Of a stretch of DNA of 64,000 nt, positions 44,983-56,794 are shown one piece after another (the first letter of the stretch is position 1; the number at the start of each line of letters is the position of its first letter). The notes under the pieces are model-generated. The model saw only the letters and a program-made list of their open reading frames with translations, was not told the DNA's origin and searched no databases. The stretch lies in the NCBI GenBank assembly GCA_037974665.1, contig CM075764.1, positions 88,344,825-88,408,824 on the forward strand, in the 5' to 3' direction. A program made the position numbers and the translations under genes. Source of the stretch: Ehretia macrophylla. Lineage: Eukaryota; Streptophyta; Magnoliopsida; Boraginales; Ehretiaceae.

Positions 44983-47789
44983 ATGGCAGAGACAGTTGTT
45001 TTTGTAGTGGTAGAGCAATTAGCCGATCTCTTGTTCAAGCAGGCGAAAGAGGAGATTGATCTACTGTCCGGCATTGAAGACAAGGTTCGCAATCTATCCA
45101 AAACATTGAAAAGGATTCAAGCTGCGCTAGTTGATGCAGGAGAGAAAAAGGGTTACGGAGGAAAGTGTGAAAATTTGGTTGCAGGAACTGGAAGATGTAT
45201 GTTACGAAATTGATGACATGCTAGACGAATGGAACTACCAAATTCTTAGAAAAGAAATTGAAGCAAGCAGCAGTAATAACGCTTCAACTTCCATTCCTAC
45301 GCAACGGGACCGGGTATATTCCTTCACCCCTTGCTCTTATTTTTGCTTCAAGCAATTGGTTGTAAATCGTAAAATTGCAGTAAAAATAAAGGAACTCAAT
45401 ACAAAATTGGATTTCATTGCCAAAGAAAAGAATAAATTTAGGTTTGTGAATGCTAGTGGCGATTCAGAAGAATGGAGACCAGTTCCCAGTACCTCACTCA
45501 TTGATGAATCCTATGTATTTGGTCGTGAAACTGATAAGAAAATCCTAATAAGTCAATTGTTGTTTGAGAGTCGTCAAGAAGAAAAGCATGCCATCCAGAT
45601 AGTGTCCATAATAGGTACGGGAGGAATAGACAAAACGACCCTTGCTCAACTGGCATATAATGATGATCAAGTAAAGGAACATTATGAGAAAAGGGGATGG
45701 GTTTGCGTTTCTGACCCCTTTGACGAAATTAGAATCTCCAAGGCAATCCTAGAAGCTCTGCAGTCGAGTTCATCAAATTTGAATGAACTCCACTCGCTAC
45801 TACAACAAATAAGAGGTTCTATTTTTGGGAAAAAATTTCTTCTTGTTTTGGACGATGAATGGACAGAGGACCAAATGAAATGGCAATCGTTCAAATACTC
45901 TTTTAAACATGGTGCTCCTGGAAGTACAATTTTATTAACGAGGATGTGGCACGAGTTGTAGGTTCTACTTGTACTATTCCATTGGGTGTATCGTCTGATT
46001 TAGAAAGCTGGTCATTGTTTCGCAAAGTAGCCTTTTTTGGTCCAACTGAGATCAAACTTGAAAGATTTGAAAAAATCGGTAGAGAAATAACAAGTAAATG
46101 TAAGGGCTTGCCTCTGGCTATTAAAAGTGTAGGTGGCCTTTTGTGTTCGAAGAACACTGTTGAAGCATAGCAAAAAGTTATGGATAGTAATATGTGGGAA
46201 TTGGAGGTAGCTGAAGTTCAGTTCCTCATCTGTATCTAAGTTATAGTGACTTGCCCTCTCCATTGAAAATATGTTTTTCATATTGTGCTATCTTTCCCAA
46301 AGATTATCAAATAGATGTTGATGACCTGATCAAGATATGGTTGGGACAAGGTTATCTCAACTCAACTAAAAGGGAGAATAAGATGGAAGTGAAAGGTAAG
46401 GAGTATTTTGAGTATTTAGCCATGCGTTTTTTCTTCCAAGACTTTGAAACAGATTATGCTTTTGGAGAGAGGATAGTCACGTGTAAAATGCATGATATAG
46501 TTTATGATTTTGCCCAATTTCTCACGAAAACGGAATGTTTAATAATTGATGGGGAAAGGAAAGAGACATTTTCCAATAATGCACGTCATCTAACTTGGTT
46601 TGGTAGTGAAGAAGCTGTTGATACTCTTTACAATTGCAATATGGGACAACTTCATAGCTTTTCCATGAAGAACTTCAAATTGGACACACTTAGCACCATC
46701 TTCTCTTGAATAGCCTAAAACTTGTTAGGGTGTTATAGTTAAATTGGTGTAGTTTCAAAGAGCTTCCAAAGAAAATAGGAAATTTAATTCACTTGAGATA
46801 CTTGGGCTTGTGCGATAATGATGAACTCAAGGAATTACCCAGAACTGTTTATGACTTGTACAATTTGCAAACATTGAATTTAGATGGTTGTTGGAAACTT
46901 ATAGAGCTTCCACCGGGGATTGAGAAATTGAAGAAGTTGAGGCACCTCTTTCCTAGTAGAAAAGATATGAACTATCTTGAAGGAATTGGAAAGTTGACAT
47001 GTTTACAGACATTGACCTTTTTCAAGGTTAAAGGGGAATACAATAAGTTAGGCTATTTGAAAAGTCTAAACCAACTTCGAGGAAGCCTAAATATTGAAAT
47101 AGCGGATAATTTGGATATGGCAAATGCAAAAGATGCAGATCTCAAATCTAAGAAGCACATTCAAGACTTAACATTAAAATTTTCCAATTTTATAAGGGAA
47201 ACAGAAGATGTAATGGGAGCTCTTGAACTACCCCTGAGCATACAAATCTTATATGTGATCAAGTATGAAGGAACCCGACCCGCCACATGGATGACATCCC
47301 TTAAGTATCTTAGACACTTGAATCTTAGATTGTTCTTGGGATTGACTTCTCTGCCCTCATTAGGAATACTAATTTTACTTGAAAAGCTTGAAATAAAGGA
47401 CTTTAATAAATTAAAGTTTATGGGCCCCGCATTTTTGGGAATAAGAGATTCATTGCTATTTGCCTTATGTTGGATTCCCAATGTTGGCGGAGTTAGGACT
47501 CATTAGCTGTAAAGAATGGGAGGAGTGCGAAGACATCACTCCAGAAGAATAAGAAGAAGATGATAATGTCTTATTAATGCCACGCCTCCGTTGGTTAATA
47601 ATGGGTGAATGCCCGAAGCTTAAAAGTTTGCCATATTGCCTCTTGCGTAAGACGTCATCGCTACAGTGTATCTAGCTTGACAAGAATAAATACAATCCAT
47701 CTACAATTTTATCAAAAAATCTTACGCGAGAAGAAGTAAAAGCAAGAAAACTAGACCATCAAAGCATGAGCACAAAAGAGGCCCTCTAG
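44983..47789 (+). pseudogene. CC-NBS-LRR disease-resistance-like (RGA type), broken
   Basis: Intracellular immune receptor family. ATG at 44983 (MAETVVFVVVEQLADLLF) begins an Rx-type coiled coil; an EDVID-like motif reads EDVCYEIDDMLDEW. NB-ARC: P-loop GTGGIDKTT (about 45614; usual GxGGIGKTT, so Gly to Asp), kinase-2 LLVLDDEW (usual DDVW), GLPLA and MHD (CKMHDIVYDFAQF). LRRs follow from about 46760 to the end. It is intronless, as usual for this class. Lesions: +1 base near 45139, frameshift near 45940, TAG for Trp at 46168, further shifts near 46215, 46705 and 47490, and TAA near 47550. Total span matches a short RGA gene. The altered P-loop alone would likely abolish nucleotide binding. Confidence 0.9.
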
Positions 47790-48576
47790 GTATAATTACC
47801 TTTTATTTTTCCTTACTTGTTTTCCTTAATTCTTTGTTTTTTACATTTGAAACACTTGTGGTGTAAAATTCTTTTAATTTATTAATGAATTCCGTAAGGA
47901 TTTGTATTTACAAATGAATTTTTATATTTAATACTGTAAAATATATTAAGACAATTTTGTGATTTGCAAATATATTTATTGTAGGTATTCATTTTCTATC
48001 TCTATATCTTGAAGTTTTGCTTTTGAAACTTTGAAAGGGATATGTATTCCATCAACAACACCAATTAATTTTAAAACTAAACTTAATTAATTATTATTGA
48101 TGAATAAATAAATAATTTTAGATGGCTAAGTATGTTAAGACTAGTGGATAAATAAGTAACTTATGATTTGGCCTTTTAATTTAAAGATGAAAAATAGGCT
48201 TGGATTAAAAGTTATGGAAAATAAACTTTTCGTGAAGAAGCTCACAAGAAGAATAATAAGAACTAACTAATAGGTATAAGAGTGAAAAAATAAGAGAAGT
48301 AAAAAGGAAATAAACTTATAGGGTAGTTTAGTCTTTAAAAGATGAGTAACTAATTTGGTGGTTTAGAATTGCAAATACCACATCTTGAGCAAGAATTTAA
48401 GTAAAGCTTGAGTAAATCCAGGATTTTCAAATCTTGGATTTCTAATTTTTGAAAAAGTTATTTCCAAACATAAAATGTTAAATTTGCAAATGAATTTTGC
48501 AAAATTTTATGGAATTCATTTGTTCTAAACAATATGTTTGTGAAGAAGTAAATAAATATATGTGTGGAAACAAAGC
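47790..48576. other. 3' flank of the NBS-LRR locus, no gene
   Basis: AT-rich spacer; no ORF or repeat structure recognised. Confidence 0.45.
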
Positions 48577-49093
48577 CAATGTATAAAAAGGCGTAAGGCG
48601 CACTGAGGTGCTAGGGGGTCCTAGTGCCTAGGCGCAAGGCACAAGGCGAAGGCACGTGTCTTAACAAAGTGAGACGCATTTCTTATATTATGAAAAATAA
48701 GCTATGAAATCAAAAAAGATAGATATATATTCATAAAAAGTATTACATTATATATCATCAACATCATATAAGCATCATGACTAGATGTTTTTGTCTTCTT
48801 TTTCTTCTTCTATCGTTTCTTCTTCTGTCTTCTTTTTCTATTTTTAGGGTTTGGCTTAAAAATATCTAGAAGTCAAGGAATAATCAAGTACTTTGCATAC
48901 ATACTAACAAATAAAAAAGAAAATTTATTGAAAGAATATATAAGTATACAAAGGTGCAGCAAGGCACATATTGATTGCCTTACACGCCTTGGTGCGCCTT
49001 AGTCAAATTGCCTCGCCTAAGCCCTTTTAGGCGTTGAGGGTACGCCACGCCTTGCCTCGTCTCAGCACCTAGGCGCACCCTTTTTATACACTG
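48577..49093. mobile_element. hAT-like foldback element with aggcgc-rich ends (517 bp)
   Basis: Left end CAATGTATAAAAAGGCGTAA, right end (complement) CAGTGTATAAAAAGGGTGCG. Both arms are packed with short ggcgc/gccta words (cctaggcgcaaggc; cgccttggtgcgcc). It is flanked by AACAAAGC and AACAAAAT, six of eight bases matching, suggesting a decayed 8-bp duplication. Non-coding centre with CTT-rich tract. Confidence 0.65.
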
Positions 49094-49292
49094 AACAAAA
49101 TAGGTATATCATCCAATAATTATTACTTATTCAAACGAGTAACTTAATTCAAATGAACATGCAGCGTTTAGATGTTAGGAAATGCCAAATGGACCTTGTA
49201 GAATTTCTATAGAGGCAAACCTCAACCTCAATTCGAACTGGTTTCTCGATGATATGTGTTGTTTTACGAAAATTATTTTTCTTCGGAATGCT

Positions 49293-52200
49293 TGTAACGC
49301 CCAGAATTTCATCACATCTCTTAAATAACTGTTGCATAAATTACTTGAGTATTTTATGTGCATTTCTTTTCTTGTTTAATTGTTTTACTATTAGTCACTA
49401 TTCATAAGAAATTTGACTGTTATAAATGTTCGATTTAATATTTTTCCTAAGTCACATGACACCTAATAGAAATTGGAAACTTGTCGTTTTGGACTTTTGA
49501 GCCGGGAGTATGCATTTGAAAAATATTTTTTCACGTTACTTGAATATTGTTACGTATGTAAAAACATTGTTTTAAACTAGTTAACATTTGAATTGAGTTT
49601 TAGCTAATTTGACCAAGATTTTAGTTGCATTTGACTTAGTAAAACATAACTTACTCATTCATTTACCCAATATATTACCATATAAGCATAATACTCATAA
49701 AATAAAAAGCCAAAAATTGCAAAAACACCCCCCCAAACCCGACAACCCTAGGAGCAAAGAAGAGGATAAATTTCTTCATCAAACCTTTGAATTGATCTCT
49801 TGGTTTGCTTTGGAAGGTTTCTAGTGCACTTAAGAGCCTCAACCTCTTGTCTTCACCTTCAAATGTGAGGGAATTTACAATTGTTGCATTCTAAAGTTTA
49901 TGTCAAATGTTTTTGAATTTTTGAATTTTGCCATTTCATGCCATAAATTGTTTGATTCTCGCTAGATATAGTGTTATTACATGCTAGAGAATATCCTTAT
50001 GCATTGGTATACCTTAGAACCAAGTTTTTTAGCATGAATTACTTGAGGAAGATGATGAATAGTGCTGAAACTAGGGTTCTGAAAAAAAGTTACAATTTAA
50101 TTCGATTCGAGCCTTCTAGTAGTTTCTAATTAGGTTCTTGAGCATGGGAAAAATATTCGTTATACTTGCCATGTGAAAAATTTGGGAATTTTGATCAAAA
50201 TAGGCTACTTTAATTGGGGATTTCGGGGTTAACTCGATTTCGGGCACATTTTGAAATTATGGCTAGTCTTTATTAAGTATTGAAGCCTTACAAGTGCCTT
50301 CGTTTCACTTGTTTGGGTTTCGAAATTAGTACTTGTAATGTAAATGCACAAAGAGGAAATCGGGGATCCAATGGTAAATGAGGTTTAACGGGTGAACTCG
50401 AGGGCCCTTGGGGTGCCATAAGGTGTGGTTTGAAGGATATGATAACTCGTTTGGGAATCTTGAACCTTGCCTTTCGGTTTGGAGCTTAATAGCAAAGATT
50501 GACAAAGGGGTTTTGGGTTGAAAGTGAATCCGAGTGCGTTCGGGCATTAGGGCTAGTGTATAATAAGTGAGGATGTGCTAGAAATGTATTCACTTCACTT
50601 AGTTGAGCTCCGATTAGAGTACTTGTAGTGTAATGCATAAAGAGGCAAATTCAGACTTTTTGGGTAATTGTACTTTAAAGTGAGATTTCAAAGGCTTAAA
50701 TGGTGCCATAAAGTCTCATTAGAGATGTAGTATAGTTAGATGTGAGGTTCGTTATCTCGTGTGAAGTTTAGAGCTTGTTTTGTAAGCATTTAGAAGAAGA
50801 TTTGTTGGATTTCTTGTGAATTACTTGAATTAGTTGCATTAGTAGTTATTATATTGTTATATTTGCTCTAATTGATCATGATAGAGTTATATGTTATATA
50901 AGTGTGAAGTTTATGACCTAAATACCAAGCATGTGAAAAGTGTCTAATTGAAGCTTATGTGAATTAGTTAAGCTTATTGCATAAGTAGCTATTTGAATTG
51001 TTATACTTGCTATAATTGCTATATTTGTCTATTGATTAAGTTAAGCTTCTGTTAGAGGAATTGAAAAATGTCCTAGTTGAGCTTGCGGTATTAACTTTGC
51101 ACTTGGAAACTTGTATTGAATGTTTGAAGAATTAGTTAGAATGTAAGCTAAATGTAAAGATGTTAACCAATACATGTTAGTTGAGTCCACTTGTACAGTT
51201 GACATTTAGTTTATATGTCAAGTACAATTTTGATTAGTTATAGTTAGCTTAACTTTATATATATGTAAATGTTTCTATATTGTTACAAAACTATGGTGTT
51301 TAATTAAGTTACAATAAAATAAAGTATGTAATATAGATTCTTGGATGTGAAAGATAGTTGTTAAACCTTCTATAGTCAATTGCTAAAGTGTAATACTTAT
51401 ATAAAAACTAGGGTATTCATATTCAAGCTAAACTAAGGAAAGTTGGAGTAACTAGGCCATTTTTACATCTTGAGGCTTGATAAAGGTGAGGGAGTCTTCA
51501 TCTTTTCTGTGCATTTTAACTTATTTGATTGTTTCTATATTATAGTATTTGGTAATTGATAAAGTATATATGTTCTAATTACTTGTTATCTTGTTTCTTT
51601 TCTTGTTATATGTGACTAATTGTGAGGGTGGCCTACTTTGCCGTCCCTCTTGTGTGTTGTATGATAATCTTGATTCTTGTGGACTTGTCTCGGGGTTGCG
51701 CAACCTTTTCAGACATGGTAGCGTCAAGAAACACGGGCGGCTTCAGGCTTGCCATGCTCCCTCGACTACCATGATGCCTATTCCCTTTCTCGATGAGTAT
51801 ACTCCACTACCCCAGAGGCGTGGTTCACCTGCTGGGCATATGGACCTACCTTAGGAGAAAGGGTTGTAGGATCGGGGTACATCCGGAGTACCCCAACTTG
51901 GTAGAGTAAGGGTTTTGTCGGCATTTGCTTAAAGATCTTGGCTCGTGGCTCGTGATTGAAGACAAACATGAAACTGTATCCTTTTTATACGTGGTTAAAT
52001 ACTTGTCTAATTAACTTTGTTATTTTGTGTTGTATATGTTATTATTCTTGTTGCATCTCATGAAAGCATCACCTCCATCACTGAGTATATATGGTGTATA
52101 CTCATCCTCGTTTCTAACACCTTTCAAGATCAGTGCTATCTGAGGTAGAAAAGAAGGCTTGAGAGTTTCGTGTTGACTATACTGGCTTATGTGGATTGTC

Positions 52201-52513
52201 ATTGAATTCAGTTTTGTAATTATAAAGTTAAGTTTAGAATGTATTGATAGTTATGAATTGCTTGTAATGTTTTATTAACTTATAATCTTTATATTGTTGT
52301 CTAGTTGACTTGCATGTTTGTAAGGAAGAAATTGATTGAGGTTGTGGATTATGGTCTGGTGGTGGTATGTTGATGTTTGCAGGTTTCTAGATAGTCCTAT
52401 ATATAGGGGCAACTCCGTTCGTTTTTCCCTAAATTTGGTGACCGGGTTGGAATTGGGTTGTGATTAGCATGGCTATTAGAGCCTCTGGTCTCGTGAGGGA
52501 TTGGGGTGTTACA
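49293..52513 (+). repeat. LTR 1 of the compound (3221 bp)
   Basis: TGTAACGCCCAGAATTTC...GATTGGGGTGTTACA. Nearly identical to the first 2.8 kb of LTR 2; its last 430 bp instead match 62044-62460 (type A end: cctatatataggggcaactc, accgggttggaattggg). Confidence 0.88.
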
Positions 52514-53633
52514 GAAGTGGTATTAGAGCTTAACAGCTCATAGTCGGGACACGGTCCTCGGCTTGTTGGGTAGTGAACCTCGAGTGCGTGCCTGTGAAGT
52601 GAGTCTTGAATAAGTATGTGCTTGCATGAGAGTTGTGCTTACTTGAGTGAAAGTGTGTTCTTATGTGTTATGAATGCGTGAAATAGGAAGATTATGCGAC
52701 ATGGGATTGTGTGTGCACCTATGTGACCTCTTTGTGCAATAAGTGAAACTTATATGATATGCTTATTGATGTGATTAGTTATGCATGTAAGTGATTTCTT
52801 GAGTGTTTACCTACCTTAGTATTGTAATAAAGTGTATAAGTGTTTATCATATGTAAAATCCACCACATACATGCATTACCTGTTGATATGGTAAGTGAAC
52901 ACTCTCCCCTATAAAGAGATGATCAGTAACGACTTATCTGAAGATGTGGACCAGTGAAAGAGAGAATTATGAACCAGCTGGCTATCGATGATCACGAAAA
53001 GGATTTAGTACTCAGAGGTTTTATTCAGCAAATAGCCGTTGGTATTCATCTTCCATAATCTTTATTGGTATTCTCTTTTGCCTTTGGATCTTGATCATTG
53101 GAATTCTTATAAAGTATTATCTCAGAATTCTAGTACTAGGCTCGGATATTCTACTTAATATTTTGGTATTCTCATATGGGAATTTCAACTGGACTTCTTA
53201 TAATAAATCATGATTGGAATTCTTCTTCGAGTCTTCGTAAATGGTAACCTCCACGGCATTTTTATTGGAAATTCTTGGTGGTATACTTATCCAACGTCCA
53301 TATTTCGTGTGCTTATTGGAATTCTATTGGAAATTCTTATATGGAGCATCCCCTCGATATTCATCTTGATATTAGAATATGATAGTAACGTTATCTACAA
53401 CATTTGCAATCGGATCTCATATTGGAGTACTTATTCGGGATTACTTATGAAGATTTCTCTAGTATTCTTATTGGGAATTTTATTGGTAATATCGCTCGGC
53501 GTATGTATTGGTGTTCTTCTTTTGGGGTATCGTGCTTTTTTGGCTTCAGAATCGAATAGAACTGTTGCAGCTATCGAAGAATCTTTTGAGCTTAAGAAAT
53601 TGCGAGGACGCAATTTGTTGAAGGAGGGGAGAG
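52514..53633 (+). other. Interior 1: PBS, non-coding leader, degenerate short-repeat tract, polypurine tail
   Basis: PBS tggtattagagct at 52518-52530 (one mismatch to tggtatcagagc). From about 53060 to 53500 the sequence is made of degenerate ttattggaattcttat-like units. The resulting frame 53210-53638 is Ile/Leu-rich (repeated IGILL-type words) and probably a by-product. It ends aattgcgaggacgcaatt plus aaggaggggagag before LTR 2. Confidence 0.7.
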
Positions 53634-56600
53634 TGTAACGCCCGGAATTTCATCACATCTCTTAGATAACTGTTGCATAAACTACTTGAGCATTTTATGT
53701 GCATTTCTTTTCTTGTTTAATTGTTTTACTATTAGGCACTATTCATAAGAAATTTGACTATTATAAATGTTCGATTTAATATTTTTCCTAAGTCATATGA
53801 CACCTAATAGGAATCGAAAACTTGTCGTTTTGGACTTTTGAGCCCGGAAGTATGCATTTGAAAAATATTTTTTCACGTCACTTGAATACTGTTACTTATG
53901 TAAAAATATTATTTTAAACTTGTTAATATTTGAATTGAGTTTTAGCTCATTTGACAAGGATTTTAGTTGTATTTGACTTAGTAAAACATAACTTACTCAT
54001 TCATTTACCCAATATATTACCATATAAGCATAATACTCATAAAATAAAAAGCCAAAAATTGCAAAAACACCCCCATCCCCAAACCCGACAGCCCTTGAAG
54101 CAAAGAAGAGGATAAATTTCTTTATCAAACCTTTGAATTGATCTCTTAGCTTGCTTTGGAAGGTTTCTAGTGTACTTGGGAGCCTCAACCCCTGGTCTTC
54201 ACCTTCAAAATGTGAGGGAATTTACAATTGTTGCATTCTAAAGTTTATGACAAGTTTTTTTAAATTTTCGGATTTTGCTATTTCATGCCATAAATACTTG
54301 ATTCTTGCTAGATATAGTGTTATTACATGCTAGAGAACATCCTTATGCATTGGTATATCTTAGAGCCAAGTTTTTTAGCATGAATTACTTGAAGAAGATG
54401 ATGAATAGTGCTGAAACTAGGGTTCCAAAAAAAAGTTACAATTTAATTCGATTCGAGACTTCTAGTAGTTGCTAATTAAGTCCTTGAGCATGGAAAAAAT
54501 ATTCATTATACTTGCCATGTAAAAAATTTGGGAATTTTGATCAAAATAGGCTACTTTAATTGGGAATTTTGGGGTTAACTCGAATTCGGGCACGCTTTGA
54601 AGTTATGGCTAGTCTTTATTAAGTATTGAAGCCTTAGAAATGCCTTCGTTTCACTTGTTTGGATTTCGAACTTGGTACTTGTAGTGTAAACGTACAAAGA
54701 GGAAATCGGGGATTTAATGGTAAACGAGGTTTAACGAGTGAACTCGAGGGCCCTTGGGGTGCCATAAGGTATGATTTGAAGGATATGATAACTCGTTTGG
54801 GAATCTTGAGCCTTGCCTTTCGGTTTGTAGCTTAATAGCAAAGATTGACAAAGGGGTTTTGGGTTGAAAGTGAATCCGGGTGCGTTCAGGCATTAGGGCT
54901 AGTTTCTAATAAGTGAGGAGGTGCTAGAAATGTATTCGCTTCGCTTAGTTGAGCTTTGATTAGAGTACTTGTAGTGTAATGCATAAAGAGGCAAATTCGG
55001 ACTTTTCAGGTAATTGTACTTTAAAGTGAGATTTCAAGGGCTTAAATGGTGCCATAAAGTGTTATTAGAGATGTAGTATAGTTAGATGTAAGGTTCGTTA
55101 TCTCGTGTGAAGTTTAGAGCTTGTTTTGTAAGCATTTAGAATGAGATTTGTTGGATGTCTTGTGAATTACTTGAATTAGTTGCATTAGTAGTTATTATAT
55201 TGTTATATTTGCTCTAATTGATTATGATAGAGTTATATGTTATATAAGTGTGAAGTTTATGATCTAAATACCAAGCATGTGAAAAGTGTCTAATTGAAGC
55301 TTATGTGAATTAGTTAAGCTTATTGCATAAGTAGCTATTTGAATTGCTATACTTGCTATAATTGCTATATTTGTCTATTGATTAAGTTAAGCTTCTGTTA
55401 GAGGAATTGAAAAATGTCCTAGTTGAGCTTGCGGTATTAACTTTGCACTTGGAAACTTGTATTGAATGTTTGAAGAATTAATTAGAATGTAAGTTAAATG
55501 TAAAGATGTTAACCAATACATGTTAGTTGAGTCCACTTGTACAGTTGACATTTAGTTTATATGTCAAGTACAATTTTGATTAGTTATAGTTAGCTTAACT
55601 TTATATATATGTAAATGTTTCTCTATTGTTACAAAGCTATGGTGTTTAATTAAGTTACAATAAAATAAAGTAGGTAATATAGATTCTTGGATGTGAAAGA
55701 TAGTTGTTAAACCTTCCATAGTCAATTGCTAAAGTGTTATACTTATATGAAAACTAGGGTATTCATATTCAAGCTAAACCAAGGAAAGTTGGAGTAACTA
55801 GGCCATTTTTACATCTTGAGGCTTGATAAAGGTGAGGGAGTCTTCATCTTTTCTGTGCATTTTAACTTATTTGATTGTTTCTAGATTATAGTATTTGGTA
55901 ATTGATAAAGTATATATATTTTAATTACTTGTTATCTTGTGTCTTTTCTTGTTATATGTGACTAATTACGAGGGTGGCCTACTTTGTCGTCCCTCTTGTG
56001 TGTTGTATGATAATCTTGATTCTTGTGGGCTTGTCTCGGGGTTGCGTAACCTTTTCGGACATGGTAGCGTCGAGAAACATGGGCGGCGTTGGGCTTGCTG
56101 TGCTCCCTCGACTACCATAGTCCCTATTCCCTTTCTCGCTGAGTATACTCCACTACCCCAGAGGCGTGGTTCACCTGCTGGGCATATGGACCTACCTCAG
56201 GAGAAAGGGTTGTAGGATCGGGGTACATCCGGAGTACCCCAACTTGGTGTAGTAAGGGTTTTGCCGGTACTTGCTTGAAGATCTTGGGTCGTGGCTCATG
56301 ATTGAAGACAAACGTGGAACCGTATCCTTTTTATACGTGGTTAAATACTTGTTTTATTAACTTTGTTATTTTGTGTTGTATATGTTATTATTCTTGTTGC
56401 ATCTCATGAAAGCATCACCTCATTCGAAGAATGTGTACATTATATGCTTGTATACTATTTAAGACCTTATGGTCATATATGTATTTGTGTTATCTTAAGA
56501 AATGTAATATTAAAGTTTTAGTCTTGGGTGATAGTTATGTGCTAGTGGTTTGTAATAACTTCAATTGTTTACTCTTCTGTTTAGTTGAGTTGCATGCTGA

Positions 56601-56794
56601 TAGGGATGAAATAGATTGAAGTTGTGGATTATGGTCTTGTGGTTGTATGTTGTAGCTTACAGGTTTCCTAATAGTCCTATAAATAGGAAAAACTATGTCT
56701 GTTTTTCCCTAAATTTCATGCCCGGGGTTTGGAATTGGGTGAGAATAGCATGATAAATAGGAGTCCTGGTCTCGTGAGAGATCGGGGCATTACA
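53634..56794 (+). repeat. LTR 2 of the compound (3161 bp), mosaic
   Basis: Starts TGTAACGCCCGGAATTTC like LTR 1 and follows it closely to about 56420, then switches to the type B end shared with LTR 3 (gtgtacattatatgc, cctggtctcgtgag). Borders PBS 2 at 56799. Confidence 0.85.

Noticed and set aside
51591-51854. Candidate small protein encoded in LTRs (also 55937-56215 and 60999-61328)
   Set aside because: No recognised domain; substitutions look unconstrained at protein level and start codons differ. Kept only as a conserved nucleic-acid block.
52518-52530. Sequence resembling the 3' end of tRNA-Met
   Set aside because: Only the complement of the last bases of the tRNA is present, next to an LTR end: a primer-binding site, not a tRNA gene (also 56799, 42275 and 41498).
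53210-53638. 142-codon membrane-like protein
   Set aside because: Composition follows degenerate short repeats, the frame overlaps the polypurine tract and LTR start, and the interior 2 copy does not keep the frame.
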